Positions 42,762-53,697 of a stretch of 64,000 nucleotides of DNA are shown in pieces. Every line of letters begins with the position of its first letter. Positions within the stretch are counted from its first letter, which is position 1. This DNA is from Coniella vitis (Eukaryota; Ascomycota; Sordariomycetes; Diaporthales; Schizoparmaceae), in contig WUJK01000002.1 in assembly GCA_011317545.1 (NCBI GenBank), positions 1,550,001 through 1,614,000 on the forward strand, in the 5' to 3' direction. Both the position numbers and the translations under genes were made by a program. The notes beneath the pieces are model-generated. The model was not told where the DNA came from and made no database searches. It was given only the letters and a program-made list of their open reading frames with translations.

Positions 42762-45211
42762 ATGTCGTCAATCTACCCAGACAGCCAGGTGGGCGCCCCT
42801 CTTCTGCACATTCTTGCAAGCCCATTAAGCTAATTTTGTTGCAACTAGCTATTCAAGCACAATGGGCCTTCTGCCAAGGCCGAGGCCATGATGGACAGCG
42901 GCCGCGCTCAGCGAGCGCTTGGCTCGTTGAGAGACCCCATTCGTGACATCTCGCCAATGCCCATCGTCAGTGACATTGTCATGAGTGTCCCGCCTCCGGC
43001 TCGCACTCCCTTGCCAGCGCTCAAGCCTTCCCGCCCCGAGAGGCGGCCAGCGGATCAGGTCAAGCCTGAGAGCAAGGCCAAGGGCAAGAAACGCGCGCGC
43101 TCCCCTCTGGGGGCAGATTCTGTGGTATGTGATCTATGCAAAGCAATGGCCTAGCTCATTGAGAGGTGCGAGATGGCTGGAGCGAAACTCGTTAGGCTCA
43201 AGAGAGTGAGTGTGGCAGCTGATATTGAGAGCTTTGATAGCCCGCGACAAAGAAGCGAAAAGGCGAAAAGCGAGAAATCCCGTGTGTCAAATGCGTCAGG
43301 CGCCTGGCAAATGACCCTCAATGGTCCTGTCATGATGCTGTGGGTATGTTGTCACGACCATATGCAGCTCTTCAAATCAGTTTGCGTCGCTAAATGAGTC
43401 GTACTCTTTGACTTTTAGTCGGTCAGACTGGCTCTACCAGTTATACAGGCAACAGGTACGCTCAATTCCTCTGCTCTGACACACTCTCAAAGCGTCGTAA
43501 CAATGGATGTCATTGTGCTTCATGAGCCGCGCATTTACTGACCCCGGACTGCCGCGCCTCAGATGCAGAAATTGTGTTGCTCAACACGTGTCGTGTCGAA
43601 TGGTTTGTCCTCCCTCAAATACTCGTCTCCACCCAAGATCTGACGACACGTATCAATGTCTAACTTGGATATACCAGATACCGCCATCAGCTGAGGGACC
43701 AGTCCGCGCCCTCGTGAAAGCAGCGGCAGAAATGATTGCTAGCAATGGAGTAAGTACAATGGAACCAGGCACTGGAATGAGATCGCGGCTCTACAAGGAA
43801 CTTGCCCGTTTCTTTTACACCCCATGGTAACCCTTTCTAACACATCGACTAGCATGACAAGGTTGTTTTACGCGCCGTTTTTGAAGCAGCCATTGGCCCT
43901 GCCCTCCAAGCCATCGTTAGAGCGCCAGCGCCAGATATGCCACCCAAGCAGAGACGAAAGAGCAAAAAGACGAGCAACGCTATTAATCCCGCACACCATT
44001 CAGCAACAACCGCCGCAGCAGCCGCAGCAGCAGCACCAAACCGACCCAAAGCAGATCGAACCCCAGCAGGAGGAAAAGGCTCTCATCGTAAGCCCAGTGG
44101 CCATTTGCCTGGAGCCGAAGCGCCTCCTAGCCAGCCACGCACCCAATTCAGCAGCCAACACGCCGCCCATGGCCCAACTCCATCGTCGATGCAGAACATG
44201 GCTTACTCTGCCGCCACGGCCGCCGCTGCTAATGACTTTGAAAGGCTTGAACAGCAAGCGCTACGGAGGAGAAAAGTCGAGGCGCTAGAGTCACTCGCAC
44301 ATACGGCTGCACTGTTCTTGGCCGAATTCATGACATTCACAAGGCAGTACCCGTCTACGGCTGCTGCTGCTGCCGCTGCTGCATCTTCTGCTAGTCCGGC
44401 CATAGCACATGGTATGAATGGTACTGCAGGCAGTGGCGAGAAGTTACACGCCGATCCATCACAGAGCCACGGTGCGAGTTTTGCTGCAGCGGCAGCTGCG
44501 TCTACTGCTGCGGCCGAGATGGCTGTATGTCTTGTGCCCTTTTGATCCTTGTCCACATTACTCTGCCCTTGATTTTGAGAGCGTACTATGGGTTAACGAT
44601 GAGATCATTGTTAGACAACCTTGTTCCAGCCTCTAATGGCTGAGGATTGGCGCGAGCGCACAACGAGCGAGGACAAACACAACCCAGCTCGTAAAGAGGA
44701 CCTCAACAACGGCAACAGCAGTAACGACGGCCACAAGGTCGTCCGGATTGATGATGATAGCGTGCAGCAGCAGCACCAGGATGGCAACGACGATAGCGAT
44801 ACAGGCAGTGAGAGCAGTACTCGCTCCACCGGACGTACCCTCGTCACCAAGAGCAGGCTCGTAGTCCAGTACGATGACGAAAATAACGACAATGCCAGGT
44901 CTGAGTATGGAACCGCGCATCAAGAGGACGAGGACAGTAGCGACGCAGAAGATACGGATTCTTTGGATAGCGCTGATGACGACGATGACGACGACGACGA
45001 TGATGATGATGATGGCGATGGCGATGGCGATGACGACGATGATGGCGACGACCAAGAGGAGGAAGAGGGAGAAGGGCGTGAATCTGAACCCGACCTGGAA
45101 GATGGCGGCGGCGGTGACAGTCAGCAGAATGATGTTGAACAGCGCGAGAACCCAGGGGACCTCCTTCCATTTATGTGTGAGCCTAGCGTCAAGGTGGAAG
45201 ATGAGGAATGA
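42762..45211 (+). CDS. Fungal protein with split cysteine cluster, poly-Ala and poly-Asp tracts
   Basis: Eight exons (42762-42788, 42849-43124, 43241-43343, 43419-43455, 43563-43602, 43678-43749, 43853-44524, 44630-45211) keep frame at every splice and give 602 residues. A basic region (KGKKRARSP, KKRKGEKREI) leads into six cysteines, PCVKCVRRLANDPQWSC and RCRNCVAQHVSC, separated by a short linker and encoded by exons 3 to 5. This resembles a zinc-binding DNA-type module but not the classical Zn2Cys6 spacing. Next is a conserved-looking helix (GPVRALVKAAAEMIASNG), then Ala-rich stretches and helical ALRRRKVEALESLAHTAAL. The C-terminus is extremely acidic, with runs of Asp. A nuclear regulator is plausible, but no function is established. 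Homologous Cys-rich proteins seem to exist in related fungi. Confidence 0.68.
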
Positions 45212-45768
45212 ATCGTTGCGTATGCTTGGAGGGCAGACGGACGTGGTTCATTAAAAGCGGTTCATAATATGCACAGCGGGCAGGATTGTTACGCAGTGAT
45301 AATGTTTACATGGCTTCTTTTCAAGTACAACCAATAAAATCTGGCGCATAGACCAGGAAAAAGGTTCACACATACAAGTCATGTTACGCTGCTTGTGGTC
45401 TCCGGAGACTGGGCCCCATTCTATATGCAGATAAAAAAGACTAGGAAAAAGAAAAGATACCATGGTCTATAACACCCCCCAGCGGAATAGACACACACGA
45501 CAAACAGACTATCCCACGCCTTCTTATGGTCTGTCTGTTTTTGCGTCTGTGTCATGATCACCGCCTCTCTCATCATTCACCTGCAGATCATTGTGACATG
45601 TACACACTTTTCCAACCCTGCATCGGGATCTCTATATCCCCGTCGGCCCCAGCGCTCGTTTTTGTATTATCAATTCCAGAAACAGAAAATAATCAACCAT
45701 CAGCGCTCGCTCAAGCCCAGGACAAACCCGATACCCATCCACCATCAAACAAAGCACGGAGTCTGAAT
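45212..45768. other. Convergent 3' gap
   Basis: About 0.56 kb between two facing stop codons, with nothing recognisable besides 3' UTR sequence. Confidence 0.45.
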
Positions 45769-48320
45769 CTAGTCTTCCTCATTATCTAATGGTGTGTATC
45801 GTCTGTTGCGGTTCGAAACGCTACCCGACCGTGCGCGAGACTGGGACCTACCCACGACCCGTGAAATCCAGCCGGCAACACCTCCTTCGGCCTGGCCTTG
45901 CTCGTACTGTGGGCGTCCATCGACAAATGTGACGTTGGGCGGGTCGATGTCGAGACCGGGGAAGTTATTTTGCGGCGCCAGCAGCGGCCGACCGCGCATG
46001 TCGAGCGAAGGCACGGGAGAGCCGGCACGCACCATCGAGTCGTCTTGCGGGCCAAAAGCAGGCGTTCCCATGGATGCAGGCGTGCCGATTGTGGTTGTAG
46101 CGTCGCCAAAGATCGAGTTCATATCTTCAAGTCGAACTCCGCTGGTTTCGGGGTAGATAAAGTACACTGTAACCGTCCATTAGACTAATGCCGTTTGTTT
46201 TTCTACAAGATTATTCCAGTACTCTGACTTACCAATAACAAAACTTGCTGCACAGAAAAATGCATGTACAAGATAGAGACGCCACTTGATCCATTCTTGA
46301 AGAATCGGAGTCATTTCTCCGACCAGCCAGTTGCACGCCCAATTAGTCGCCGTCGAGAGCGAGGCACCCTTGGATCGAACACTGAGCGGAAGAATCTCGG
46401 GAGGGTACAACCACGGGATGGGACCCCAGGAGTACCCAAACGCTGCATTGTAAATCATGACGAAGATAACGACAAGCGTCGGTGTCGCTTTGATGTCGAG
46501 GAAAATGAAGTACGAGATGAGGGATAGAGATATCGCCATGGCAACGGCACCAGAGAGTAGGATGAGCCGGCGGCCCCAAGTATCAACAATGTACCATGGC
46601 GGAATAGTCGAAAGGAAGTAGGTGATGCCGTTGATACCAGTCATGAGGACCGCCTGTTGGCCTTCCCAGCCAGCGGACTCGAAGACAAGCGGCGCATAGT
46701 AGGAAATGACGTTGATGCCGTTGAGCTGTGCCAGAGCTTGGGCTGACATGGCGATAAAGACACGAGTTTTGTAACGGCGGAACATGTCGCTGTAGGTCCT
46801 TTCGCCCTCTTGTCGCTGCAGCAGGACGTTCATCTTGATCTCTCGATACTCTTCGCGCGCCTTGGCATTGTGAATGTCGCCGCCTCCATACAAATTGGCA
46901 ATGACCACGATGCCTTCCTCATCATGGTCGTTATCGAGCAGCCACCTGCAGTATTGTTAGGCCCAGGAAAGAACGAGACAGAAAGCACACACACAAAAAA
47001 AAAAAGAAAAACCCTACCGTGGGGATTCAACAATGACCAAGCTTCCAAGCCCAAGCAAGCCGCCCATGACACACTGCATGAAGAGCGGAACCCGCCAGGC
47101 GGCATTGCTCTTGATGAAGCCGCAAAAGTAGTCGACCCAGACAGAGGTGGTATAACCGATGATGTTTCCAGAAAATTCAATACAAGCCAACTTGCCGCGG
47201 TTGTGAGGTGGGGAGATTTCGGACTGGTAAACGGGGACAATGGTGGACAGCGAGCCGACGCCCAGACCTGCAATAATTCTTCCAACCATCATCATTGGCA
47301 TGCTCGTTGCGAAGGTTTGCAACGCACCTCCGACAAAGAAGATCATGGAGCCGTATAGAATGGTCCGCCGCCGCCCAATTATGTCTCCAATCTTGCCAAC
47401 CAATAGGGAAGATATCAGGGCACCAATCTCGAGAATAGCAACCATTGTCCCTATCTCTGCGGTCGAGGGCTCGTGGAAGTATTTTCTAAACTCGACTCCC
47501 CTGTTTTGATGCATAACTGTCAGCAATCTTGTCTCTGGCGGCGGGCAAGGGGAAGATGGGGCTGGGAAGGCCAGTATCCTACGTGATGATGCCCGACATG
47601 ACACCTTGATCATATCCAAAGAGGAAGACACCCAAGGACACGAATATACTGGTAAAGTAACTGCAAGCAAGATCGGAAAGTCAGTATCGCAGGGCAAAGA
47701 GCGTCTTTGGTCGCAGCTGCTGCTGCACAAGAAAGATGCGGCGGGTAACAAACATACATGAGGGGCTTCCCCGTGAAGCCTCTACTGGAGCCAGGCATGA
47801 TGGCGGCGAGGGCGCGTTGCGCAGCCGAAGGCTTGAAGGAAACGACGTCTGGGATCTCGATTGCCTCCTTGGAAATGACAGTGGCGTGGTGGTGGGAGCC
47901 GTCGTGGTTGTAGTAGGTCGCGTCGCCGTGGATGCGCACGTACTTCTTGTCGCGCTTGTTTGCTGAGTGGTGACTGTGCCTCTGGTGGCGCGGTTTCAGG
48001 CCGGCGCGGGCAGACTCATCGATGTTGTTGTTGAGCCTTGCGCGCAGGGGATCTTCTGCGTCGAGCTGGTCACCAATGTCGCCCGTCTTAACCCACGAGT
48101 CGGAAGCGTCGTCGTCCGAGTCGGAGGAGGCGGGCCTGTCAATGCGAAAGCCGGGAAACGAGCTGCCAGCTCCCGCTCCGTGCCCTGCTCGGAGGAATGA
48201 CGTCGCTTCCTCGGATTCGTGTGGATGGTGCAACCGAGAGCCAGACGAGGCTTCTGGGAGGGTTCGCAGGGGGATGTTGGACGGCTGACGGGACGAATTC
48301 CTGGAGGTTGAGAGAGGCAT
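45769..48320 (-). CDS. STL1-like MFS sugar transporter with long N-terminal extension
   Basis: Five exons (48320-47758, 47660-47583, 47500-47018, 46945-46233, 46166-45769) give 744 residues. The transporter core starts near residue 187 with PLIYFTSIFVSLGVFLFGYD and has the sugar-porter signatures: GKIGDIIGRRRTILYG, VGRIIAGLGVGSLSTIVPVY, QLNGINVISYYAPLVF, VDTWGRRLILLSG, and the PETSG motif after the last span. Twelve spans are expected. These features match fungal STL1/hexose-type proton symporters of the plasma membrane. The N-terminal 185 residues are disordered, acidic and Ser-rich, then His/Lys/Arg-rich (RHQRHSHHSANKRDKK), and exceed the usual tail. The C-terminal tail is about 130 residues. 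Substrate (glycerol or a sugar) is not determined. Confidence 0.88.
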
Positions 48321-51300
48321 ACGGCATCTACCCAAAGGCGACGACGGCTTTGTAAGAAAACCAAAGCAAATCAATCGCCCCAAGAGGAGCCAACCCGAAA
48401 ACAGGAAACGAGGATGGGCAACACAGCAAGTGGGCACAAGCAGGCCAGCGTGACAGGCAGGGCGGAGCGGACAACTGCAGCCAAGCAGCAAAGCAGGCCA
48501 GCCGCCCAAAACAAGCTCGTCTTGCACAGCTGCAGGCGAGCGGGCGATTGGCGCGACAGCGAGGGCGCAGGTGGGCAGCGGGCGTCACGATTCGCAAGTA
48601 CTATGTAGCAGTAGCAGTAGCGGCAGCGGCAGCAGCAGCGATGGGCCGGGGGCCGTGTTGACTCGGACACTTTGAACGATCCAGATCCAAGCTCGATGGC
48701 ACGAGGAGCGATGGGGCATGTGAGTAGGGTGCATGAGGCATGGAAGGGCGGCCATCAAGCAATCAATCAGTCAATGGTGGTGGCAGGTTGGACAGGTTGG
48801 ACAGGTGGACAGACACACTAGGTGGAGATACGGTGTGCCCCAGTTCAGTGGCCCAGCTCCTGTCAGCTTGCAACAACCCGGACTGCCGGATTGGGTGGGA
48901 AGGCGCCCCTCCAGCCCCCGGTCGTCGTCGTTGTTGTTTGTTGCTGCTGCTGCTGCAGCTGCTGCTGACTGTGACGACAACGGCTAATCTCCTACCCCCA
49001 GTGCTGGGGCAGCGCTCAACTTTTAGGGATGTTTAGTAGCGATACAGTATATATGAAGCACCTACGACCCTGAACCTTTTCCATTCAAGACCCTGGAAGG
49101 GGTCTGAGACAGGATCATCTCTCTGCTGGTCCCCCCCCCCAAAATGATTGCATTCCATTCGAATTCCCATTTATTCAAGTACAAGATGGCTCCCTCGAAT
49201 TTCCACCCCAGAGAGATCAACTCTTACGAGTGCATCGCAAAAGGGCACGCCACACATGAATCGTGGCACCGGCTGCACTGTGCTGTCATGGGCTCCACCC
49301 AAGAGGGTCCCGTCTTCCTCCTTCTGCACCTCGAAGACCATGCATATCAAGATATCCAATCGTGGCTCGGAGACTTGATTCATTGTGACAATTACTTGGC
49401 CATGCACCAGCAATTCTTTGCACTTTGCTGCGACGGACGGGCCTGGAGTTGAAAACCATTGCAGAGAGAATCACCGAGTGTCCTGGTTCTTGACTCTGTT
49501 CGCTTAGTATGGATCGTCTCAGACCCAGTTGACTCACGGCAGATGACCTGAATCTGGGGTAAAAGGACCACTGTACCAAGTGCTTGGTTACTGTTCCGTT
49601 TCAGTGCTTCCACCCACTAAACTTCCTCTCGGTCCGACCGTCAGGCACAACCGTCCTAGTCGCTCGCTGGACCCTGAGACAGAAGCTGGAAAGTCGGCCT
49701 TCTTTTACTATGTACTCGTATCTACCAGGTACCTAGGTACTTGCACATCATAGTACATGATAGCATCCCCATCACACAAGCAGACGTCAGCTTTTCAACG
49801 CAGAGATGAAGAATATGCCTTGTTTCGTGTTTAGCTTTCGGATTCTTTGCCTCCATTTCGCTGCTACTATGGTAACACATTGTAATTCAGACATCCCAGC
49901 CACTCATTCTCCACCTGCGCTATCTTGTACAGTACTTTAGCCTGCCTGGCCTGCCAAGCTGCTCCAGAAGGGTCCTCCACTATGACGCAACCCCGCATCC
50001 CGCGACACTATGCACCTAAGGGCCCTGGAAATAATTTCATTCAGGGTCCCCCAGGTATTTGATAACAATCTGGCGGTCCCCTTCCTTTCACTTGCCCTCT
50101 CAATTGCGATCGACGACGCGGCCCTGCAGCAGCCAAGAGGGGGAGGAGACGGACGCACCCCAATCAGACGACGACGGGATTCTTTCTCTCTGTTATTGCG
50201 CGGCTGGGGCGGCTTCATCTGTCTTCTTTCCATTTTGCTCAAAAAGGCGCCAGGTTTAAGCCCACGGGACCAAGGTCATCTTACTATGTACAAGGCACAT
50301 TTCCCAGCCTTGATTGTTTTCTGGGGGAAATGGATAGATGAATGTGACAGCTCGCTGTTGATGTTGGTCTATACTATGTACATTTTCTCTCTCTCCCCCG
50401 AGTGTTTAGAGATCGCCCCACCGTTCATAGCCCGTATCAGTCACTGCTTTTCCATATCAAGTGCTTGAATGACGTCTACTATGTGTGGCTTTTCTGTTTT
50501 AAAAAAGATTTGGTTCTGGCACAATTATTTATGTGTGTACATACCTACATTTCGCGTTACAAGTAGAAAGAAAAAGTAGGTTTACAAGGGGTGCGTGGCG
50601 TGGGTGGCTTACATAGACCACAAACTGTCCACAGATAGCCATTCTATTACAGTATCTTTCTTTTTTTCTTCCCCTATACTTTCAGTCATATATGATAGCT
50701 CCTTACATTTAGTCCTGGGAACAACAACAGTAAGCCCTTAAATGCATCCCAACAGTGCCACTGAGTGCCGGGAGCATTTGAACATGCATGGTTGGTTGCA
50801 GTTGTTCAGGTCATGGGGTTCGTAATTCGGGTGCTGCTGCTGCTGATGAACTTGTACTATGTAGGAGTCGCGTGGGCCATTCAGAGGTTTCTCGTATTCT
50901 ACTTCTCGGTAGGATGGACATACCCACAATCTGCTGGCCCCTCCCTCCTTGCCTGGTTGTGTGTTTTGATGTGAGAATATCGCGAAACGGAATGGAACTT
51001 GGTTGTCAAAGTCTCTAGCTGCCGCCATATTAAGAGAATATAAAGGTCGAAAGGGAACGCCGTCACTGGATGAGGGCAGTGTATATCTATCGTCTAGAAA
51101 GTCATATTGTATCAATGCATTCTAGGTCTCAATCTCACAAACCTTACATCAAGTGCGAGACTCAATACAGGACGAGCCACACTGTTTGTCGGCCAAGTCT
51201 GCTATAAGCCACAATGCAGAGCCGGACTGTGATTATAGTTTCGAAACAATATCAGTTGCCATCGAGTCATTGGCACGTATGTAGCTGTTGTGTCGCGAGT

Positions 51301-51856
51301 ATATCGCCATCACACGCTCTCGGATTTTGGTCATCTCGACAACTGAACTTTGGTTGTTTGGTGGACAATCTACTTGAAGAGGTACTTGAATCAGTAATAG
51401 ACGTTCTCCCCTGTTCCTTCGTCCTTTGTTAACTCGTTTATTTGATACTTCAAAGGGACAAGCAGTATATTTGAGCGTGCAGAACACGACACGTGACAGG
51501 CAAAGTGTGGTGTGTTAATCTCGTAGTTTTTTATCGTTGCTCGTCGCCAGAAATTTGATATATCAGCCACGTGTAACTTATAAGTGTAGAATGTGACTGT
51601 GTCAAACTTGTTGAGACCAAGCCTCCAACAACTCGTATGATTTATGTCCACGTGAATCTCATCACTGCGTGAATATACATGAAACATCATATGATACTAT
51701 CGATAGAACAATGGGCAAGCAGGTATTTGCTTCTTGGAATAAAGCTTCTTTCCTCTAGACTCACGCATATTGCACGTCTGAAGAGGCATATCAACATTAA
51801 CATACCATTTGGCCCCAGCCAACCATGGCGTCCCCACCACCTAAATTCTCCCTCAT
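48321..51856. other. Large gene-poor region
   Basis: About 3.5 kb. No intact gene is supported. It includes GCAGTAGCAG repeats near 48607-48640, a C10 run near 49131, and five TACTATGTA sites (48599, 49706, 50282, 50372, 50855). The ORF at 49144-49452 (102 residues) has no signal peptide, no domain and no conserved look, so I do not call it. Confidence 0.45.
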
Positions 51857-53047
51857 TCAACCAAGCTGTGTCGTCATCGGTGCTCCAGGATAGTCTTCAA
51901 AGTACCCCATCGGCTCAACATGGCCGTCGGGAGAATTAGAAGGATTCGCCCCGGGGAAATTCGTCGGAGCCGGCCCGGGTCCGATCCAGATGTCGCTGGG
52001 GATCAGCAGGTTGTCTCGGGGGTCGTGGCCCGGCGCCTCATTCAAGCAGGTATAATCAAACCTATTGCAGCATACAATATCTGTCGGCACACCCTCCCAT
52101 GCGGCCGCAGTCGCAAAAGCGATTTCGACGCAGTTGTGAACCACACTATTGAAAGTCTGCTTGTTGTTGATCTTGAAGGAAACACTAATGCCTGTTTTGT
52201 CGATGCGGCGGCATTGCCAATAGAGGATTCTTTGGAGATAGTCTCTGCCGCACGAGTCGTCTGTATCAACTGTTAGTGTGACGGTTGGCGGCGGTGTTAT
52301 CGTTGTCCGGAAGCAAAGGAAATAAATAAGATGTTACTCTACTTGCAGGGAGCAAGGGCGAAAATCGAGTTGAGAAGAGTCCGCCCGTTCTATCGCCAAT
52401 CGTGCGAGATGGAGGGGGTAGCAAGCAAGAAGAGGATGGAGATGGGAGAGCAGTTACAATCAGGATCGGGAGGAGGCAAAGGTGCCTTGGTTAGAAGAAA
52501 CAAAGGGACAGAGAGTCCAGAGCTGGCGGCTGCAGATATGGCAAATACGCCAGACAAGCAAGACGCACTACATACCATGGTGCAAGTTATCAATGAGCCC
52601 TTGGCCGCAATTCCCACCGTGCAAATCAAAGTCTCGTGCATAGACCTGGACGATATCGGCTTGAGCGGCGTATGGGTTTTTTCCGGCAGTGTACATGCAA
52701 GCTCGACTCCAGGTATCGGGAACTCTTATTCGATACGGAGCAGTCATTGCGCGAGGAGAGAGCGCGTGGGTCGAGTTATCTGATATATTATGTGATGACA
52801 TTGGAAGGTCATCTTGGTCGTCATAGAATCCAACGTCAAAGAGCAGCCCGTCGTCGTAGAAAACATCACTATCAAAGTGATCATCGTTATAGTAGCTATT
52901 ATCGTGGCTACTATTCTGCGGCATATCGCTGGCGTCGGCGCTGTTATTGACCAAAGACGGCAGACGCTGCACGGCAGTAGCCATAATAACTGCTGGGGCT
53001 GAGAGAAGCAGCATGCCTGCTGAAGTGAGAAGGGTAGTGACTTGCAT
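51857..53047 (-). CDS. Secreted cysteine-containing protein of unknown function
   Basis: Exons 53047-52576 and 52260-51857 (GTATGT donor, CTAAC branch, CAG acceptor) give 291 residues. A signal peptide (MQVTTLLTSAGMLLLSAPAV) is followed by an Asn/Asp/Ser-rich acidic region (residues about 35-95) with possible N-glycosylation sites. The folded part has DIVQVYARDFDLHGGNCGQG, CGRDYLQRILYWQC, and HNCVEIAFATAAAWEGV followed by IVCC. I count eight cysteines, so up to four disulfides. A Pro/Gly-rich tail ends GAPMTTQLG. An acceptor nine bases earlier is also in frame and would add three residues. The layout fits a secreted fungal protein, perhaps host-associated, but no enzyme family is recognised. 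Confidence 0.68.
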
Positions 53048-53179
53048 GGTTGCTACCGTGTCTTTTGTATTGATGTCGCGGTATTATTTTCTAGGAAGTT
53101 GATGTCCGTCACGAGAAGACTGCGAACGCGCCAGTTGTACTGGAGCAGTATTGACGAAGACTGTGAGCCCAAGAATTCC

Positions 53180-53234
53180 AAAGTGTTATTGGTGTCCATA
53201 TATAGATTTTTGACTTGGGTACCAATAACACTTT
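53180..53234 (+). repeat. Inverted repeat, 14-bp arms
   Basis: AAAGTGTTATTGGT at 53180-53193 is the exact reverse complement of ACCAATAACACTTT at 53221-53234, with a 27-base AT-rich loop. It lies about 130-190 bases upstream of the secreted-protein start, so it could be promoter structure or a binding site; the arms contain an ATTGG/CCAAT core. Confidence 0.85.
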
Positions 53235-53555
53235 CCGTCCAACACGAAATCGTTCATCCTGGTTCTTCTCTTTTACCTCGCGCTCCGGCCTAGACATGTT
53301 GCTGCTTGTCAAGCAACGCATTCTGCTTAGTACCTCCATCACATGCTTTCATTTCTCGCCCCCGCTCCCCTTTCTTTTAGTTTGGCAACGTTCACATTCT
53401 GGAATTTCTTTGCAGGTGCGCTGTTGCAGGTCTGGCTCTCTGGATTGTCGTCCTTACGCTAGAGAAGCCTCCAACACTCGTCGGAAGTGTTGACACCGTA
53501 CGGCCAGGAAGAGTGGATGGATAAAAACCAAAAACCTGGCTGCGTTTCGCGAGGA

Positions 53556-53697
53556 GCGCGGCCAATCTGTACTGTGCAGAGATATAGGCCAGTGGTTCAG
53601 CAGACACCGTGTCGTCAAATTGTTAAGCGCGGCCAATCTGTACTGTACAGAGATATAGGCCAGTGGTTCAGCAGACACCGTGTCGTCAAATTGTTAA
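53556..53697 (+). repeat. 71-bp tandem duplication
   Basis: Units at 53556-53626 and 53627-53697 are the same except for one base (GTGCAG versus GTACAG), and the first bases of a third unit follow. The unit contains GCGCGGCCAATCTGTACTG and ends TTGTTAA. Confidence 0.95.

Noticed and set aside
44990..45045. GAC/GAT repeat as a non-coding microsatellite
   Set aside because: It is inside exon 8 of the 602-residue gene and encodes the poly-Asp tract in frame.
49144..49452. 102-residue plus-strand ORF after a C10 run
   Set aside because: No domain, signal peptide or conserved pattern; a minus-strand ORF of similar length overlaps it.
53556..53697. CRISPR-like direct repeats
   Set aside because: Only two adjacent units without spacers, in a eukaryotic genome; it is a tandem duplication.
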